This document shows positions 24,451 through 33,238 of a stretch of DNA of 64,000 bases, one piece after another. Origin of the DNA: Sulfitobacter sediminilitoris (lineage in GTDB: Bacteria; Pseudomonadota; Alphaproteobacteria; Rhodobacterales; Rhodobacteraceae). The position numbers and the translations under genes are program-made. How positions within the stretch are numbered: the first letter of the stretch is position 1; each line of letters opens with the position of its first letter. A model generated the notes under the pieces. It was not told the origin of the DNA, did not search any database, and saw only the letters and a program-made list of their open reading frames with translations. Location of the stretch: contig NZ_JAABNT010000006.1 of NCBI RefSeq assembly GCF_010667575.1, forward strand, positions 124,001 to 188,000. Direction: 5' to 3'.

Positions 24451-26520
24451 TCAAGCGGCGAGAAGCCGCGCCTGTTGCCGCTTCACGCTCTGACGTGCGG
24501 CCTGACCATATCCATTCGGATTTGTTCGCAGATCAGGAAGCAACTCAAACAATTCCAAGCGTGACTTATCCTCAAGCCCCGGCAAGCTGTAGCTGCCCGG
24601 TTGGTAACTTTCTGACCATGCACCCGAGGACAAAACCAATTCATGCGCGTCGAAAAGCAGGTGATAGTAAGTCACCAAATCAACTTCGCGCTGAATGATT
24701 GTATCGCCGTTTACAAGGAAGTCTGCGGCTGTGATGACTTCATCCTCGCCGAAATACATCGCGGCGCGATAATCCTCGATCAGCATCCGGTGCTGGGGCG
24801 ATACGCGCAACAGTCGCTCGTTTCCAATGCTACCCGGTGCGAATTCAATCGGCGCAAAGGATCCTTCGCCCACCACGCTGCGCGACCCCATCCAGCGCAG
24901 CGGCTGAGGGCCGTAGGGCGTCTCGACCCGTGTACCTTTGGTAAAGCAGATGATGCTCTCGATTTCCGAAAACGTGACCGTAGTACCGTCAAGCAATGTG
25001 GCCGTGCCTGATTTGCCCCCGGCCGTTTCGCCATCGGTGGTAATGACCACCGATCCAACCTGAAGCTGACCATTAAAGTCGAGCGTATCGCCGGTTGTTT
25101 CGTCCCCTTCGCCACCCGTGATGCTCAGGCTGCCGCCGTTCATCTGCGTGTCGTCGATCAGGAACGTATCGTCACCGTCACCACCGGTCGCAACATCGTT
25201 GCTGCCGACATAAATCGTGTCATCATCCGCATCACCGGAAAGCGTGTCCGCCCCCTGCCCGCCAAAGATGGTATCGTTGCCGGTACCGCCGCTGACTGAA
25301 TCGTTACCGGCACCAGCATCAATCAGGTCATTGCCTGCACCCGCCTCAACGGTGTCGTCATTCGATCCTTCTGGAATGGCGTCGAATTCAATATCCGAGA
25401 AATACACCGCCTGCTGCGTGGTGCCGCCATTGTCGTAGGTGACTACGATCTGCGAAACTGGCCCTGCGATTTCGATCAGTGCGGATGCTTCGACACTGCT
25501 GGGGGTATAGTTTGTCAGACCTGCGGTGATTGTGTTGCCGGAAACGGTGTGATTGCTGCCACCGGTGATATTGACCGCAATCTCGTTGCCATCGGCGTCA
25601 TAGGCGCGGACCGTGACGATGTCCTGAAAATTGTTCGTCCCGTCGTTCAGGCCATCAATATCGCTGATCCTGAACCGCACGTTCTGAACTGCGCCTTCGA
25701 ACCCAGATCCGGTCGTCGCCGCGAAATCGAAGGTAATTGTGGAGTTGTCCGCGCTACCATTGGCAAACAGGTATCCGGCTGAATTGTTGCTAAAGGTCTC
25801 ACCGGGTGCAACGTAGATGGCATCGGCCCCACCGCCGCTCAGCTCTGCCGAGAAGTTCTCGTTGGTCTGAACGTCATCGTAGGTGACCTGCACCTCGACA
25901 CCGCCGGTGTTCTGCGTGACACCGCCGCGCAGGTCCTGTTCGTCTGCGTAGTCTGACCAGTTGAATTCGGATGGCGTGGGTGCCGTGAAAGACTGATCGA
26001 TCTGATCGTTGCCGGGATCACCGGTGTAGTTTTCATCAATAACATCATCGCCAGCAGTGCCTTCTACAATGTCGTCAGATTCCACATAGTCTGTGTAAAG
26101 GAACGCCGCATCACCCGCGCTGGCATTGGGCACCGTGTCATAACCCGTCGTCTGGTAGACACGGCCCACAACAAGAGGGAGCTCTGACAATGTGTAGTAT
26201 CCGGCGTTTGGCCCCGAATTTACCCGGAAAGTAATCAGCTGGAATTCCTGGCCGGTTGTCTGATCGACCAATGTCCAGGTTTCTTCCGCATAGACTGGGG
26301 CACCTGCCGCGTCCGTTACCCCGTTGATCGTGGTAGTGGCCGTCGCCGTTTCATTAGCGATATCGTCGAGGTAAAGACCATTCGTGCCACCCGCAGTGTC
26401 GATGATCGTCGCGGTTCCCGCAGGGACAGAGGGCCCGGTGTAGGTAGTTGTACCCCCGATTGTCGTATTGAAAACGCCCAAGGGGTCGAATTCATAAAGT
26501 CTAACGTCCATGCCTGCCAT
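24451..26520 (-). CDS. RTX-repeat protein with C-terminal, shortened Hint domain
   Basis: A 689-residue acidic protein. Residues 1-150 and 185-385 are beta-rich, Asp/Thr/Gly-rich regions. Residues about 395-460 hold calcium-binding nonapeptide repeats (GAGNDLIDAGAGND, GGTGNDTIFGGQGADTLSG), typical of type I secretion. C525 starts a Hint domain (CFTKGTRVETP), with VSPQHRML, YFGEDEV, YYHLLFDAHELVLS and WSESYQPG. Compared with usual Hint proteins, about 20 residues between TP-x-G and PQPLRW (the part containing the LxxGD turn) are missing in frame. Starts at 26520 or 26511 are both weak. Probably secreted; role unknown. Confidence 0.85.
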   Translation of the reverse strand: MAGMDVRLYEFDPLGVFNTTIGGTTTYTGPSVPAGTATIIDTAGGTNGLYLDDIANETATATTTINGVTDAAGAPVYAEETWTLVDQTTGQEFQLITFRVNSGPNAGYYTLSELPLVVGRVYQTTGYDTVPNASAGDAAFLYTDYVESDDIVEGTAGDDVIDENYTGDPGNDQIDQSFTAPTPSEFNWSDYADEQDLRGGVTQNTGGVEVQVTYDDVQTNENFSAELSGGGADAIYVAPGETFSNNSAGYLFANGSADNSTITFDFAATTGSGFEGAVQNVRFRISDIDGLNDGTNNFQDIVTVRAYDADGNEIAVNITGGSNHTVSGNTITAGLTNYTPSSVEASALIEIAGPVSQIVVTYDNGGTTQQAVYFSDIEFDAIPEGSNDDTVEAGAGNDLIDAGAGNDSVSGGTGNDTIFGGQGADTLSGDADDDTIYVGSNDVATGGDGDDTFLIDDTQMNGGSLSITGGEGDETTGDTLDFNGQLQVGSVVITTDGETAGGKSGTATLLDGTTVTFSEIESIICFTKGTRVETPYGPQPLRWMGSRSVVGEGSFAPIEFAPGSIGNERLLRVSPQHRMLIEDYRAAMYFGEDEVITAADFLVNGDTIIQREVDLVTYYHLLFDAHELVLSSGAWSESYQPGSYSLPGLEDKSRLELFELLPDLRTNPNGYGQAARQSVKRQQARLLAA

Positions 26521-26818
26521 CCAGCGAATGTGGAGAACAGATCCCGATTCTCAGCGCGAACTGTTCTATTGTTTCGAATTTGAATTTAATTGTTGAGTGT
26601 GGCGGCGATTGGCGGAGAATGTGCTTATTGGGAGGCCAGACGCGGCAAATTTGAGGCAAATTGTCTGAAGTTACCGACTGATGACGATGTGTCCTGCCGC
26701 TACGTCAGCAAATCTTGTGTGTACAAGACCAAAGCCAGACTTCCCAAAGCACGAAACCCCACATATAGTGGCCTCAATAAAAGCCTGCACCAATCGCAGG
26801 CGAGCAGAGGAACAGGCA
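26521..26818. promoter_or_regulatory. Divergent promoter region between the Hint gene and mipZ
   Basis: About 300 bases. The part near 26570-26600 is AT-rich (TTCGAATTTGAATTTAATTG) in contrast to its GC-rich surroundings and is the best place for the two divergent promoters. No further gene, repeat or hairpin stands out. Confidence 0.35.
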
Positions 26819-27628
26819 ATGGCGCATATTATCGTCGTCGGTAACGAAAAGGGCGGCGCTGGCAAGTCGACCGTTTCCATGCATGTGGCGACTGCGCTGG
26901 CCCGGATGGGCCATAAGGTCTGCGGACTTGATCTGGACCTGCGGCAACGCACTTTTGGACGCTATATTGAGAACCGCCGAAGATTTCTCCAGCAAACCGG
27001 GCTGGACCTGCCCAGCCCAGATCTCGCTGAACTGCCCGAGATCGAGGCCAGCAGCCTTAAACCCGGCGAGAACGTTTATGATCACCGGCTGAGTGCGGCT
27101 GTGGCCGAAATGGAACCCAAGAACGATTTTATCCTGATCGACTGTCCCGGCTCGCACACGCGGCTCAGCCAAGTTGCACATTCATTGGCCGACACCCTGA
27201 TCACACCGCTGAATGACAGTTTCATCGACTTTGATCTTCTGGCCCACACAGATGCAACTGGAGAGAAAATCACAGGGCCTTCGGTCTATTCAGAAATGGT
27301 CTGGAGCGCACGACAGCTGCGAGCGCAGGCGGGTTTGGCCCCTATTGATTGGGTCGTGGTGCGTAACCGGATGGGCGCACAGCGCATGGTGAACAAGGAA
27401 AAAATGGAGCGCGCGGTCAACAAGCTTGCCAAGCGCATCGGCTTCCGTATCGCCCCCGGCTTTAACGAACGTGTGATCTTTCGCGAGTTGTTCCCACGCG
27501 GTCTGACGCTGCTTGACCTCAAGGATATCGGGGTGAAACAACTCAACATTTCAAACGTGGCCGCGCGACAGGAATTGCGCGATCTGATCAAGGCGCTGAA
27601 CCTTCCCGGCGTCACGGCTGATTTCTAA
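26819..27628 (+). CDS. mipZ: Division-plane positioning ATPase MipZ
   Basis: A 269-residue ParA/MinD-superfamily ATPase. The deviant Walker A is GNEKGGAGKST at residues 8-18, and ILIDCPGSHTRLSQVA is Walker B. The conserved ITPLNDSFIDFDLLAHTD, WVVVRNRMGAQRMVNKE and FNERVIFRELFPRGLTLLDL distinguish MipZ from ParA. In Caulobacter it forms a gradient from ParB at the poles and blocks FtsZ there. GAGG lies eight bases before the ATG at 26819. Monocistronic. Confidence 0.94.
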   Translation: MAHIIVVGNEKGGAGKSTVSMHVATALARMGHKVCGLDLDLRQRTFGRYIENRRRFLQQTGLDLPSPDLAELPEIEASSLKPGENVYDHRLSAAVAEMEPKNDFILIDCPGSHTRLSQVAHSLADTLITPLNDSFIDFDLLAHTDATGEKITGPSVYSEMVWSARQLRAQAGLAPIDWVVVRNRMGAQRMVNKEKMERAVNKLAKRIGFRIAPGFNERVIFRELFPRGLTLLDLKDIGVKQLNISNVAARQELRDLIKALNLPGVTADF

Positions 27629-27666
27629 GGCTGGGGGCAGATACGCTTCTTGTGCCTCACAATCCG

Positions 27667-28554
27667 CTAAGGCTTTAGGCCAGATCGGTTTTTGGTCCGT
27701 CGTTGCCGCGACAGCAGCATCATGTTTGAAACAAAAAGAGTCCCGATAACAATCGCGCCACCGATCAATGTGTTCGCACCTGGATATTCCGCAATCACCG
27801 CCCAGGCCAGTAGCGGGGCCAAAACAGACTCCAACAGCACCAGCAGGCCAACCTCGGCAGAGGTGATGTAACGCGGACCAATGGCCAGCATGACTGAACT
27901 GACCAAAATCACCGCCGCATGGCCCAGCACCAGAGGGGTCTGCCCAAGCGGCATCGATAAGGGCGCCGAAAAAGGTGCGATCACAAGGGCGGCGATGACG
28001 TATCCCATGGCGACACCGGGCACCATGGACGTCGCCCGGGCATGTCGCGCCGCGGTCAGCCCGGCGGCAAACAACGCCGACACGCTCAGGGCCAGCAGAT
28101 CACCGGCAAGGCTCGCATTTTCCGTCTCACCCGAGCCATAAGCGATAATCGCCAATCCGGGCACCACCGCCGCGATGGTCAGCAGTGTACGCTGACTAAA
28201 TGGTTCGGACAGGAATATGCGGCTGAACACCGCCGCGAATACCGGCAGTGATGCGATGATGAAAACAACGTTGGCGATCGAGGTCAGGCTGACCGCCACC
28301 ACGAACAAGACACCACTGCCGCCCACACCCAGCATGTAGATCAGACCATAGCGACCGGTTGCCAGCACTGCGCGAAATGGCTTCGTCCCTTTCGTCGCCA
28401 AAATCCAAATCGCGGAAATCCCGCCAGCCAACAGAAGACGCCAGAAGGCGATCGTCAGGGCATCCGCGTCAATCAGGCGAACGAATAGAGAGTCCGGCAC
28501 CACAAACAAGACGCCAAGAAACGTAATCAAAAGACCTTTGACCTGATCGCTCAT
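27667..28554 (-). CDS. EamA/DMT-family permease
   Basis: A 295-residue inner-membrane protein with ten helices in two EamA repeats (second repeat from about residue 150). It ends in a basic tail (LSRQRRTKNRSG). It lies 26 bases after the MarR gene on the same strand, so the two may be co-transcribed; export of an aromatic intermediate is possible but speculative. Convergent with mipZ. Confidence 0.87.
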   Translation of the reverse strand: MSDQVKGLLITFLGVLFVVPDSLFVRLIDADALTIAFWRLLLAGGISAIWILATKGTKPFRAVLATGRYGLIYMLGVGGSGVLFVVAVSLTSIANVVFIIASLPVFAAVFSRIFLSEPFSQRTLLTIAAVVPGLAIIAYGSGETENASLAGDLLALSVSALFAAGLTAARHARATSMVPGVAMGYVIAALVIAPFSAPLSMPLGQTPLVLGHAAVILVSSVMLAIGPRYITSAEVGLLVLLESVLAPLLAWAVIAEYPGANTLIGGAIVIGTLFVSNMMLLSRQRRTKNRSGLKP

Positions 28555-28580
28555 GCGTCATCGGTGACCGGAATTGCCGC

Positions 28581-29030
28581 TCAAGTAAAGTCGGCAGGCG
28601 CTGTATTGGCCAGTTTGCCAAGCGCGCGGCGCAGTGCCGCTGTTTCCGTTTCATTCAGATCATGGATCAACGCACGCTCATACCGTTCAGCCACGGTACG
28701 CAAATCTTGATAGGCCGCCCGCCCCTGTGACGTCAGCGTCAAATGTTCGACACGCCGGTCATTCGCATCCCGCGCCCGTTCGACAAACCGGCGTTCTGAG
28801 AGCCGCTGAACGGCCCGGCTGATCTTGGTTTTGTGCATGCGGGCCCGGCTGCTGATCTCACTTGCGGTAAGTTGACCATAAAGACCCAGATGAAACAGAA
28901 CGCGCCATTCGGTACGCAGCATGCCATAGCGTTCTTTGTACACTTTCTGGAAGGCCAGCGAACTGACCTCGGCAGCCTGGTTCAGCATGTAGGGAAGGAA
29001 TGTCTCAAGCTCGAATTTTGCGCCAGCCAT
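28581..29030 (-). CDS. MarR-family transcriptional regulator
   Basis: A 149-residue winged-helix dimeric regulator. YGQLTASEISSRARMHKTKISRAVQRLSERRFVERARDANDRRVEHLTLT covers the recognition helix and wing. Divergent from hmgA with an inverted repeat between, so it is probably the repressor of the homogentisate cluster; the likely effector is an aromatic acid. MarR control is different from the IclR-type HmgR of Pseudomonas. Confidence 0.9.
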   Translation of the reverse strand: MAGAKFELETFLPYMLNQAAEVSSLAFQKVYKERYGMLRTEWRVLFHLGLYGQLTASEISSRARMHKTKISRAVQRLSERRFVERARDANDRRVEHLTLTSQGRAAYQDLRTVAERYERALIHDLNETETAALRRALGKLANTAPADFT

Positions 29031-29045
29031 AGGATCATTTGTTGT

Positions 29046-29063
29046 TAGTTACAAAATCAACTA
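29046..29063. promoter_or_regulatory. Candidate MarR operator ahead of hmgA
   Basis: TAGTT-N8-AACTA, an imperfectly extended palindrome in an AT-rich 78-base gap between the divergent MarR and hmgA genes. Length and location are those of MarR sites; binding is inferred. Confidence 0.5.
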
Positions 29064-29108
29064 TTACACATGCAACAGATTCTGAACAGAGCCAAAAGGG
29101 GATGTACG

Positions 29109-30470
29109 ATGAACCGCCAGCTAAACCCAAGTGACATGGTCACTGCCTCCACGCCAATGGGTACGCACGAAGGCTACATGCCCGGTTTCGGCAATGATTT
29201 TGAAACCGAGGCCCTGCCCGGCGCACTGCCGCAGGGCATGAATTCACCTCAGAAATGTAATTACGGTCTTTACGGGGAGCAGTTGAGCGGTACGGCCTTC
29301 ACAGCCCCCAGTCACCAGAATGAGCGCACATGGTGCTATCGCATCCGCCCATCTGTAAAGCACTCGCATCGCTACGAACGAATTGACCTTCCCTACTGGA
29401 AATCCGCTCCCCATATCCCTGAGGACGTTACATCGCTGGGTCAATACCGCTGGGACCCGGTGCCACACGCAGACGAAGAACTGACATGGCTCACGGGCAT
29501 GCGCACAATGACCACTGCTGGTGATGTGAATACCCAAGTGGGCATGGCAAGCCATATCTACCTTGTGACCCAAAGTATGGTAGACAGCTATTTCTATTCT
29601 GCCGACAGCGAGTTGCTGGTCGTCCCGCAGGAGGGCCGGCTGCGCTTTTGCACAGAACTTGGCATCATCGACCTTGAACCCAAGGAAATTGCCATTCTGC
29701 CGCGTGGACTGCTTTACCGCGTTGAGGTGTTGGAAGGCCCTGCGCGGGGCTTTGTCTGTGAAAACTATGGTCAAAAGTTCGAACTGCCGGGCCGTGGTCC
29801 CATCGGCGCCAACTGCATGGCAAACCGCCGTGATTTCAAAACGCCGGTGGCCGCGTTCGAGGATCGTGAGACACCGTCGACCGTCACCATCAAATGGTGC
29901 GGTCAGTTTCACGAGACCCACATTGGTCACTCGCCTCTCGATGTGGTGGCATGGCATGGCAACTACGCGCCGGTGAAATACGACCTGCGTACCTATTGCC
30001 CGGTCGGTGCGATCCTGTTTGATCACCCCGATCCCTCAATCTTTACCGTGCTGACAGCGGCGTCGGGCACCCCGGGGACGGCAAACATTGACTTTGTTCT
30101 GTTCCGTGAACGCTGGATGGTGGCCGAAAACACCTTCCGCCCGCCATGGTACCACAAGAACGTCATGTCCGAACTGATGGGCAACATCTACGGCCAGTAT
30201 GACGCCAAACCGCAGGGCTTTGTCCCCGGCGGGATGAGCCTGCACAACATGATGCTGCCACATGGGCCGGATAAGAACGCCTTTGAAGGCGCATCAAATG
30301 CAGACCTGAAAGCGGAAAAACTGGACAACACCATGTCCTTCATGTTCGAAACGCGCTTTCCACAGCACCTGACAGAATTTGCGGCCAAGGAAGCACCTTT
30401 GCAGGACGACTATATCGACTGCTGGGAGAGCCTTGAAAAGAAGTTCGACGGCACACCGGGTGAAAAATGA
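29109..30470 (+). CDS. hmgA: Homogentisate 1,2-dioxygenase
   Basis: A 453-residue iron enzyme that opens the ring of homogentisate to maleylacetoacetate. [16 protein letters not shown] at the N-terminus, the ferrous-iron site region [20 protein letters not shown] and [15 protein letters not shown] are canonical. The ATG at 29109 (MNRQLNPS) has AGGGG seven bases upstream. First gene of a plus-strand operon to 35037. Confidence 0.97.
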   Translation: MNRQLNPSDMVTASTPMGTHEGYMPGFGNDFETEALPGALPQGMNSPQKCNYGLYGEQLSGTAFTAPSHQNERTWCYRIRPSVKHSHRYERIDLPYWKSAPHIPEDVTSLGQYRWDPVPHADEELTWLTGMRTMTTAGDVNTQVGMASHIYLVTQSMVDSYFYSADSELLVVPQEGRLRFCTELGIIDLEPKEIAILPRGLLYRVEVLEGPARGFVCENYGQKFELPGRGPIGANCMANRRDFKTPVAAFEDRETPSTVTIKWCGQFHETHIGHSPLDVVAWHGNYAPVKYDLRTYCPVGAILFDHPDPSIFTVLTAASGTPGTANIDFVLFRERWMVAENTFRPPWYHKNVMSELMGNIYGQYDAKPQGFVPGGMSLHNMMLPHGPDKNAFEGASNADLKAEKLDNTMSFMFETRFPQHLTEFAAKEAPLQDDYIDCWESLEKKFDGTPGEK

Positions 30471-30673
30471 CCGCAGATCAGTTCTTGATCCTGATTTCTT
30501 TGGCGTTCGCGGTCGGTGCGATCATATGGCTGACCCCGACCCGAGCGCCCAGGCACGAGGACTTCGAAAAACCAAAGGCAATGCCGCCGACGCTGGTGCG
30601 GGCGGTTTTGACGTTGGTGGAGATTGACCAGAGCAGCGGCATGCCGACAAACACTTGCAAGGATACCAAATGA
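30467..30673 (+). CDS. Small single-span membrane protein in the hmgA operon
   Basis: A 68-residue protein with one N-terminal membrane helix (residues 5-22) and a basic tail. Start and stop both overlap neighbours by ATGA (hmgA before, fahA after), which supports real translation. No known domain. A role in membrane docking of the pathway is conceivable only. Confidence 0.6.
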   Translation: MTADQFLILISLAFAVGAIIWLTPTRAPRHEDFEKPKAMPPTLVRAVLTLVEIDQSSGMPTNTCKDTK

Positions 30674-31923
30674 CATTGATGAGCTCTTGGGTGGAAAGCG
30701 CAAACAGCGCAGACACTGATTTTCCGCTGAACAACCTGCCATACGGCGTGTTCTCTACGAACAGTCTTGAGGCACGCTGTGGCGTGGCCATTGGCGATCA
30801 GATCCTTGATATGGCCGCGTTGGAAGAAGCAGGCATCATCATATTGTCCGAAGATCCGGTGTTTGACGTCCCCTACTGGAATGACGTGATGGAGATGGGA
30901 CCAGAGACATGGCGTGCCCTGCGCAATCGCCTGACCGAACTGCTGCAGACGGACGCGTCAGAACAAGCACTGGTGGCCCCTCATCTGGTGCCAATGGAAG
31001 ATGCATATCTGCACATGCCGATGGTTGTTTCCGAATACACCGATTTCTACGCAGGCCGTCACCACGCCACCAATGTCGGCACTATGTTCCGCGGGGCAGA
31101 AAACGCGTTGCCCCCAAATTGGCTGCATATCCCCATCGGCTATAATGGCCGCGCCTCAACTGTCGTTGTCTCCGGTACGGATATCACCCGTCCGAATGGT
31201 CAACTCAAAGCGCCTGACGCCGATGTGCCAGGCTTTGGTCCCTGCAAGCGCCTCGATATCGAGCTGGAAATGGGCGCCATCGTCGGCACCTCGACCGAGA
31301 TGGGCCAGCCCGTCACCACGGCCGAGGCGGACGAAATGATCTTTGGCTACGTGATCCTGAATGACTGGTCCGCGAGAGACATCCAGGCATGGGAATACCA
31401 GCCGCTCGGACCCTTTCAGGCCAAGGCCTTTGCGACTTCGATCTCTCCCTGGATCGTCACAAAGGAAGCGCTTGAGCCGTTCCGAACCTCTACGCCTGAG
31501 CGTGACTTCGAACTCTTGCCCTATCTGCAGGAACCCGGCCCCATGCTCTATGACATCGACCTGTCGGTCATCATTCAACCTGATGGCGGCGAACAGGAAG
31601 TTATTGCGCGCACCAACTACAAAGAGATGTACTATTCCTCTGCCCAGCAACTGGCACATCACGCCTCATCTGGCTGCGCGATGAACGCAGGAGACCTCTT
31701 GGGCTCTGGTACCATCTCAGGAGCCGAAAAGGACCAGCGTGGCAGCTTGCTGGAACTGAGCTGGGGCGGAAAAGAACCCATTACTCTCCAGGACGGCACC
31801 TCCCGCAGCTTTATTGAGGACGGCGACACGATGATCCTGACCGGTCACGCGCAAGGCGACGGCTTCCGCATCGGTTTTGGTGCCTGCGTGGGCAAGATCG
31901 CACCTGCCGTCAGTTTTCCCTGA
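30670..31923 (+). CDS. fahA: Fumarylacetoacetase
   Basis: A 417-residue hydrolase that splits fumarylacetoacetate into fumarate and acetoacetate, the last step of the homogentisate route. Family marks: DFYAGRHHATNVGTMFRG with the catalytic histidine region, LDIELEMGAIVG for metal binding, YVILNDWSARDIQAWEY and LGSGTISG. The ATG at 30670 overlaps the previous stop; ATG 30679 is an alternative. The isomerase normally between hmgA and fahA is not in this cluster. Confidence 0.96.
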   Translation: MTLMSSWVESANSADTDFPLNNLPYGVFSTNSLEARCGVAIGDQILDMAALEEAGIIILSEDPVFDVPYWNDVMEMGPETWRALRNRLTELLQTDASEQALVAPHLVPMEDAYLHMPMVVSEYTDFYAGRHHATNVGTMFRGAENALPPNWLHIPIGYNGRASTVVVSGTDITRPNGQLKAPDADVPGFGPCKRLDIELEMGAIVGTSTEMGQPVTTAEADEMIFGYVILNDWSARDIQAWEYQPLGPFQAKAFATSISPWIVTKEALEPFRTSTPERDFELLPYLQEPGPMLYDIDLSVIIQPDGGEQEVIARTNYKEMYYSSAQQLAHHASSGCAMNAGDLLGSGTISGAEKDQRGSLLELSWGGKEPITLQDGTSRSFIEDGDTMILTGHAQGDGFRIGFGACVGKIAPAVSFP

Positions 31924-31987
31924 CTGGCGCTCAGTCACAAATCACCACACGCCCGTTTCGGGCCGAACCGAACGATAGGACATATAA

Positions 31988-32938
31988 ATGGCCAAAGCAT
32001 TTGCCTCCCAAGGCGACCTGACAGAAAAAAAGATCACCTTTGACGAGGTGGGGCGCGACCTTTGGGCTTTCACCGCCGAAGGTGACCCGAACTCAGGCGT
32101 GATCATCGGCGATGACAGCGTCATGATCGTTGAGGCGCAGGCGACACCACGACTAGCGAACAAGGTCATCGAAAAGGTGCGCGAGGTTACGGATAAGCCG
32201 ATCACCCATCTGGTGCTGACGCATTACCACGCAGTGCGCGTACTTGGGGCATCGGCCTACAACGCTGACCAGATTATCATGTCCGATGTCGCACGCGGCA
32301 TGGTCGAAGAACGCGGGCAAGAGGATTGGGACAGTGAATTCCAACGCTTTCCCCGCCTGTTTGAAGGGCACGAGAGTATCCCGGGCCTGACCTATCCCAC
32401 CACGACCTTCAGCGACAGCATGACCGTCTACCTTGGCAAACGACGGATCGACATCAAACATATCGGGCGTGCCCATACCGCCGGTGACGCGGTGATCCAT
32501 GTGCCTGATGAAAACGTGATGTTCACCGGGGACATCGTCGAAGACCACTCTGCCTGCTACTGCGGCGATGGCTATTTCGCGGATTGGGGCAACACGCTCG
32601 ACGCGATCAAATCCTATGACGTGGATGCCATCGCGCCCGGTCGCGGCGACGCGCTCGTCGGCAAGGACGCCGTCGCGCGTGCCATTGAATCCACCCGCGA
32701 CTTCGTCAACAGCACCTATGCGCCTGCCGCACGTGTCGCCGCCCGTGGCGGTACACTCAAGGAAGCATGGGACGCCGTCCGTGCCGAATGTGATCCGAAA
32801 TTCAAGGATTATGCGATTTACGAGCACTGCCTCCCCTTCAATGTCAGCCGCGCCTATGACGAGGCGCGCGGTATCCTGCATCCCCGCATCTGGACTGACA
32901 AACGTGACATCGAGATGTGGGAACAGTTGCAAGGCTGA
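31988..32938 (+). CDS. Metallo-beta-lactamase-fold protein with altered metal motif
   Basis: A 316-residue protein of the MBL hydrolase superfamily. The fold is clear: GVIIGDDSVMIVEAQATP, then LVLTHYHAVRVLGASAY, DIKHIGRAHTAGDAVIHVPDENVMFTGDIVED and AIAPGRG. The diagnostic HxHxDH metal motif reads HYHAVR, so the Asp and third His that hold the second metal are gone while the later H (HTAGD) and D (GDIVED) remain. It may bind one metal or use the fold otherwise. It sits in the homogentisate operon; substrate unknown, a lactone or thioester is possible. Confidence 0.85.
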   Translation: MAKAFASQGDLTEKKITFDEVGRDLWAFTAEGDPNSGVIIGDDSVMIVEAQATPRLANKVIEKVREVTDKPITHLVLTHYHAVRVLGASAYNADQIIMSDVARGMVEERGQEDWDSEFQRFPRLFEGHESIPGLTYPTTTFSDSMTVYLGKRRIDIKHIGRAHTAGDAVIHVPDENVMFTGDIVEDHSACYCGDGYFADWGNTLDAIKSYDVDAIAPGRGDALVGKDAVARAIESTRDFVNSTYAPAARVAARGGTLKEAWDAVRAECDPKFKDYAIYEHCLPFNVSRAYDEARGILHPRIWTDKRDIEMWEQLQG

Positions 32939-32965
32939 GCGAAACGTGGAGCGTGGAGGACACCG

Positions 32966-33229
32966 ATGCAGATCATATCACTACTAATGAGCGGCCTTGT
33001 TTTCTTGATGTGGGCTTTCTCAATGTTCCGCGTTCTCTTTTCCCTGCGCCGCAGAGCGGTCGCGCGTACTGGCAAAACTTGGCCCGGTCCCCTCGACACA
33101 CTTCACGAGTGGGGGATTTGGCTGCGCGAACCAGACTTTCAGCGCGAGCGTCGGCAACTGTTGCTGATGACACTTGCCGTTTTCCTGCTTGGTTATCTTT
33201 TCTTCCTGTCAGCAACACCCAACCCTTAG
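32966..33229 (+). CDS. Small two-span membrane protein
   Basis: An 87-residue protein with membrane helices at about residues 4-25 and 66-82 and a basic, soluble loop between them (SLRRRAVARTGKTWPGPL). It lies between the MBL-fold gene and the monooxygenase. No family recognised. Position suggests a role linked to aromatic acid turnover or uptake. Confidence 0.6.
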   Translation: MQIISLLMSGLVFLMWAFSMFRVLFSLRRRAVARTGKTWPGPLDTLHEWGIWLREPDFQRERRQLLLMTLAVFLLGYLFFLSATPNP

Positions 33230-33238
33230 GAACCTGAC

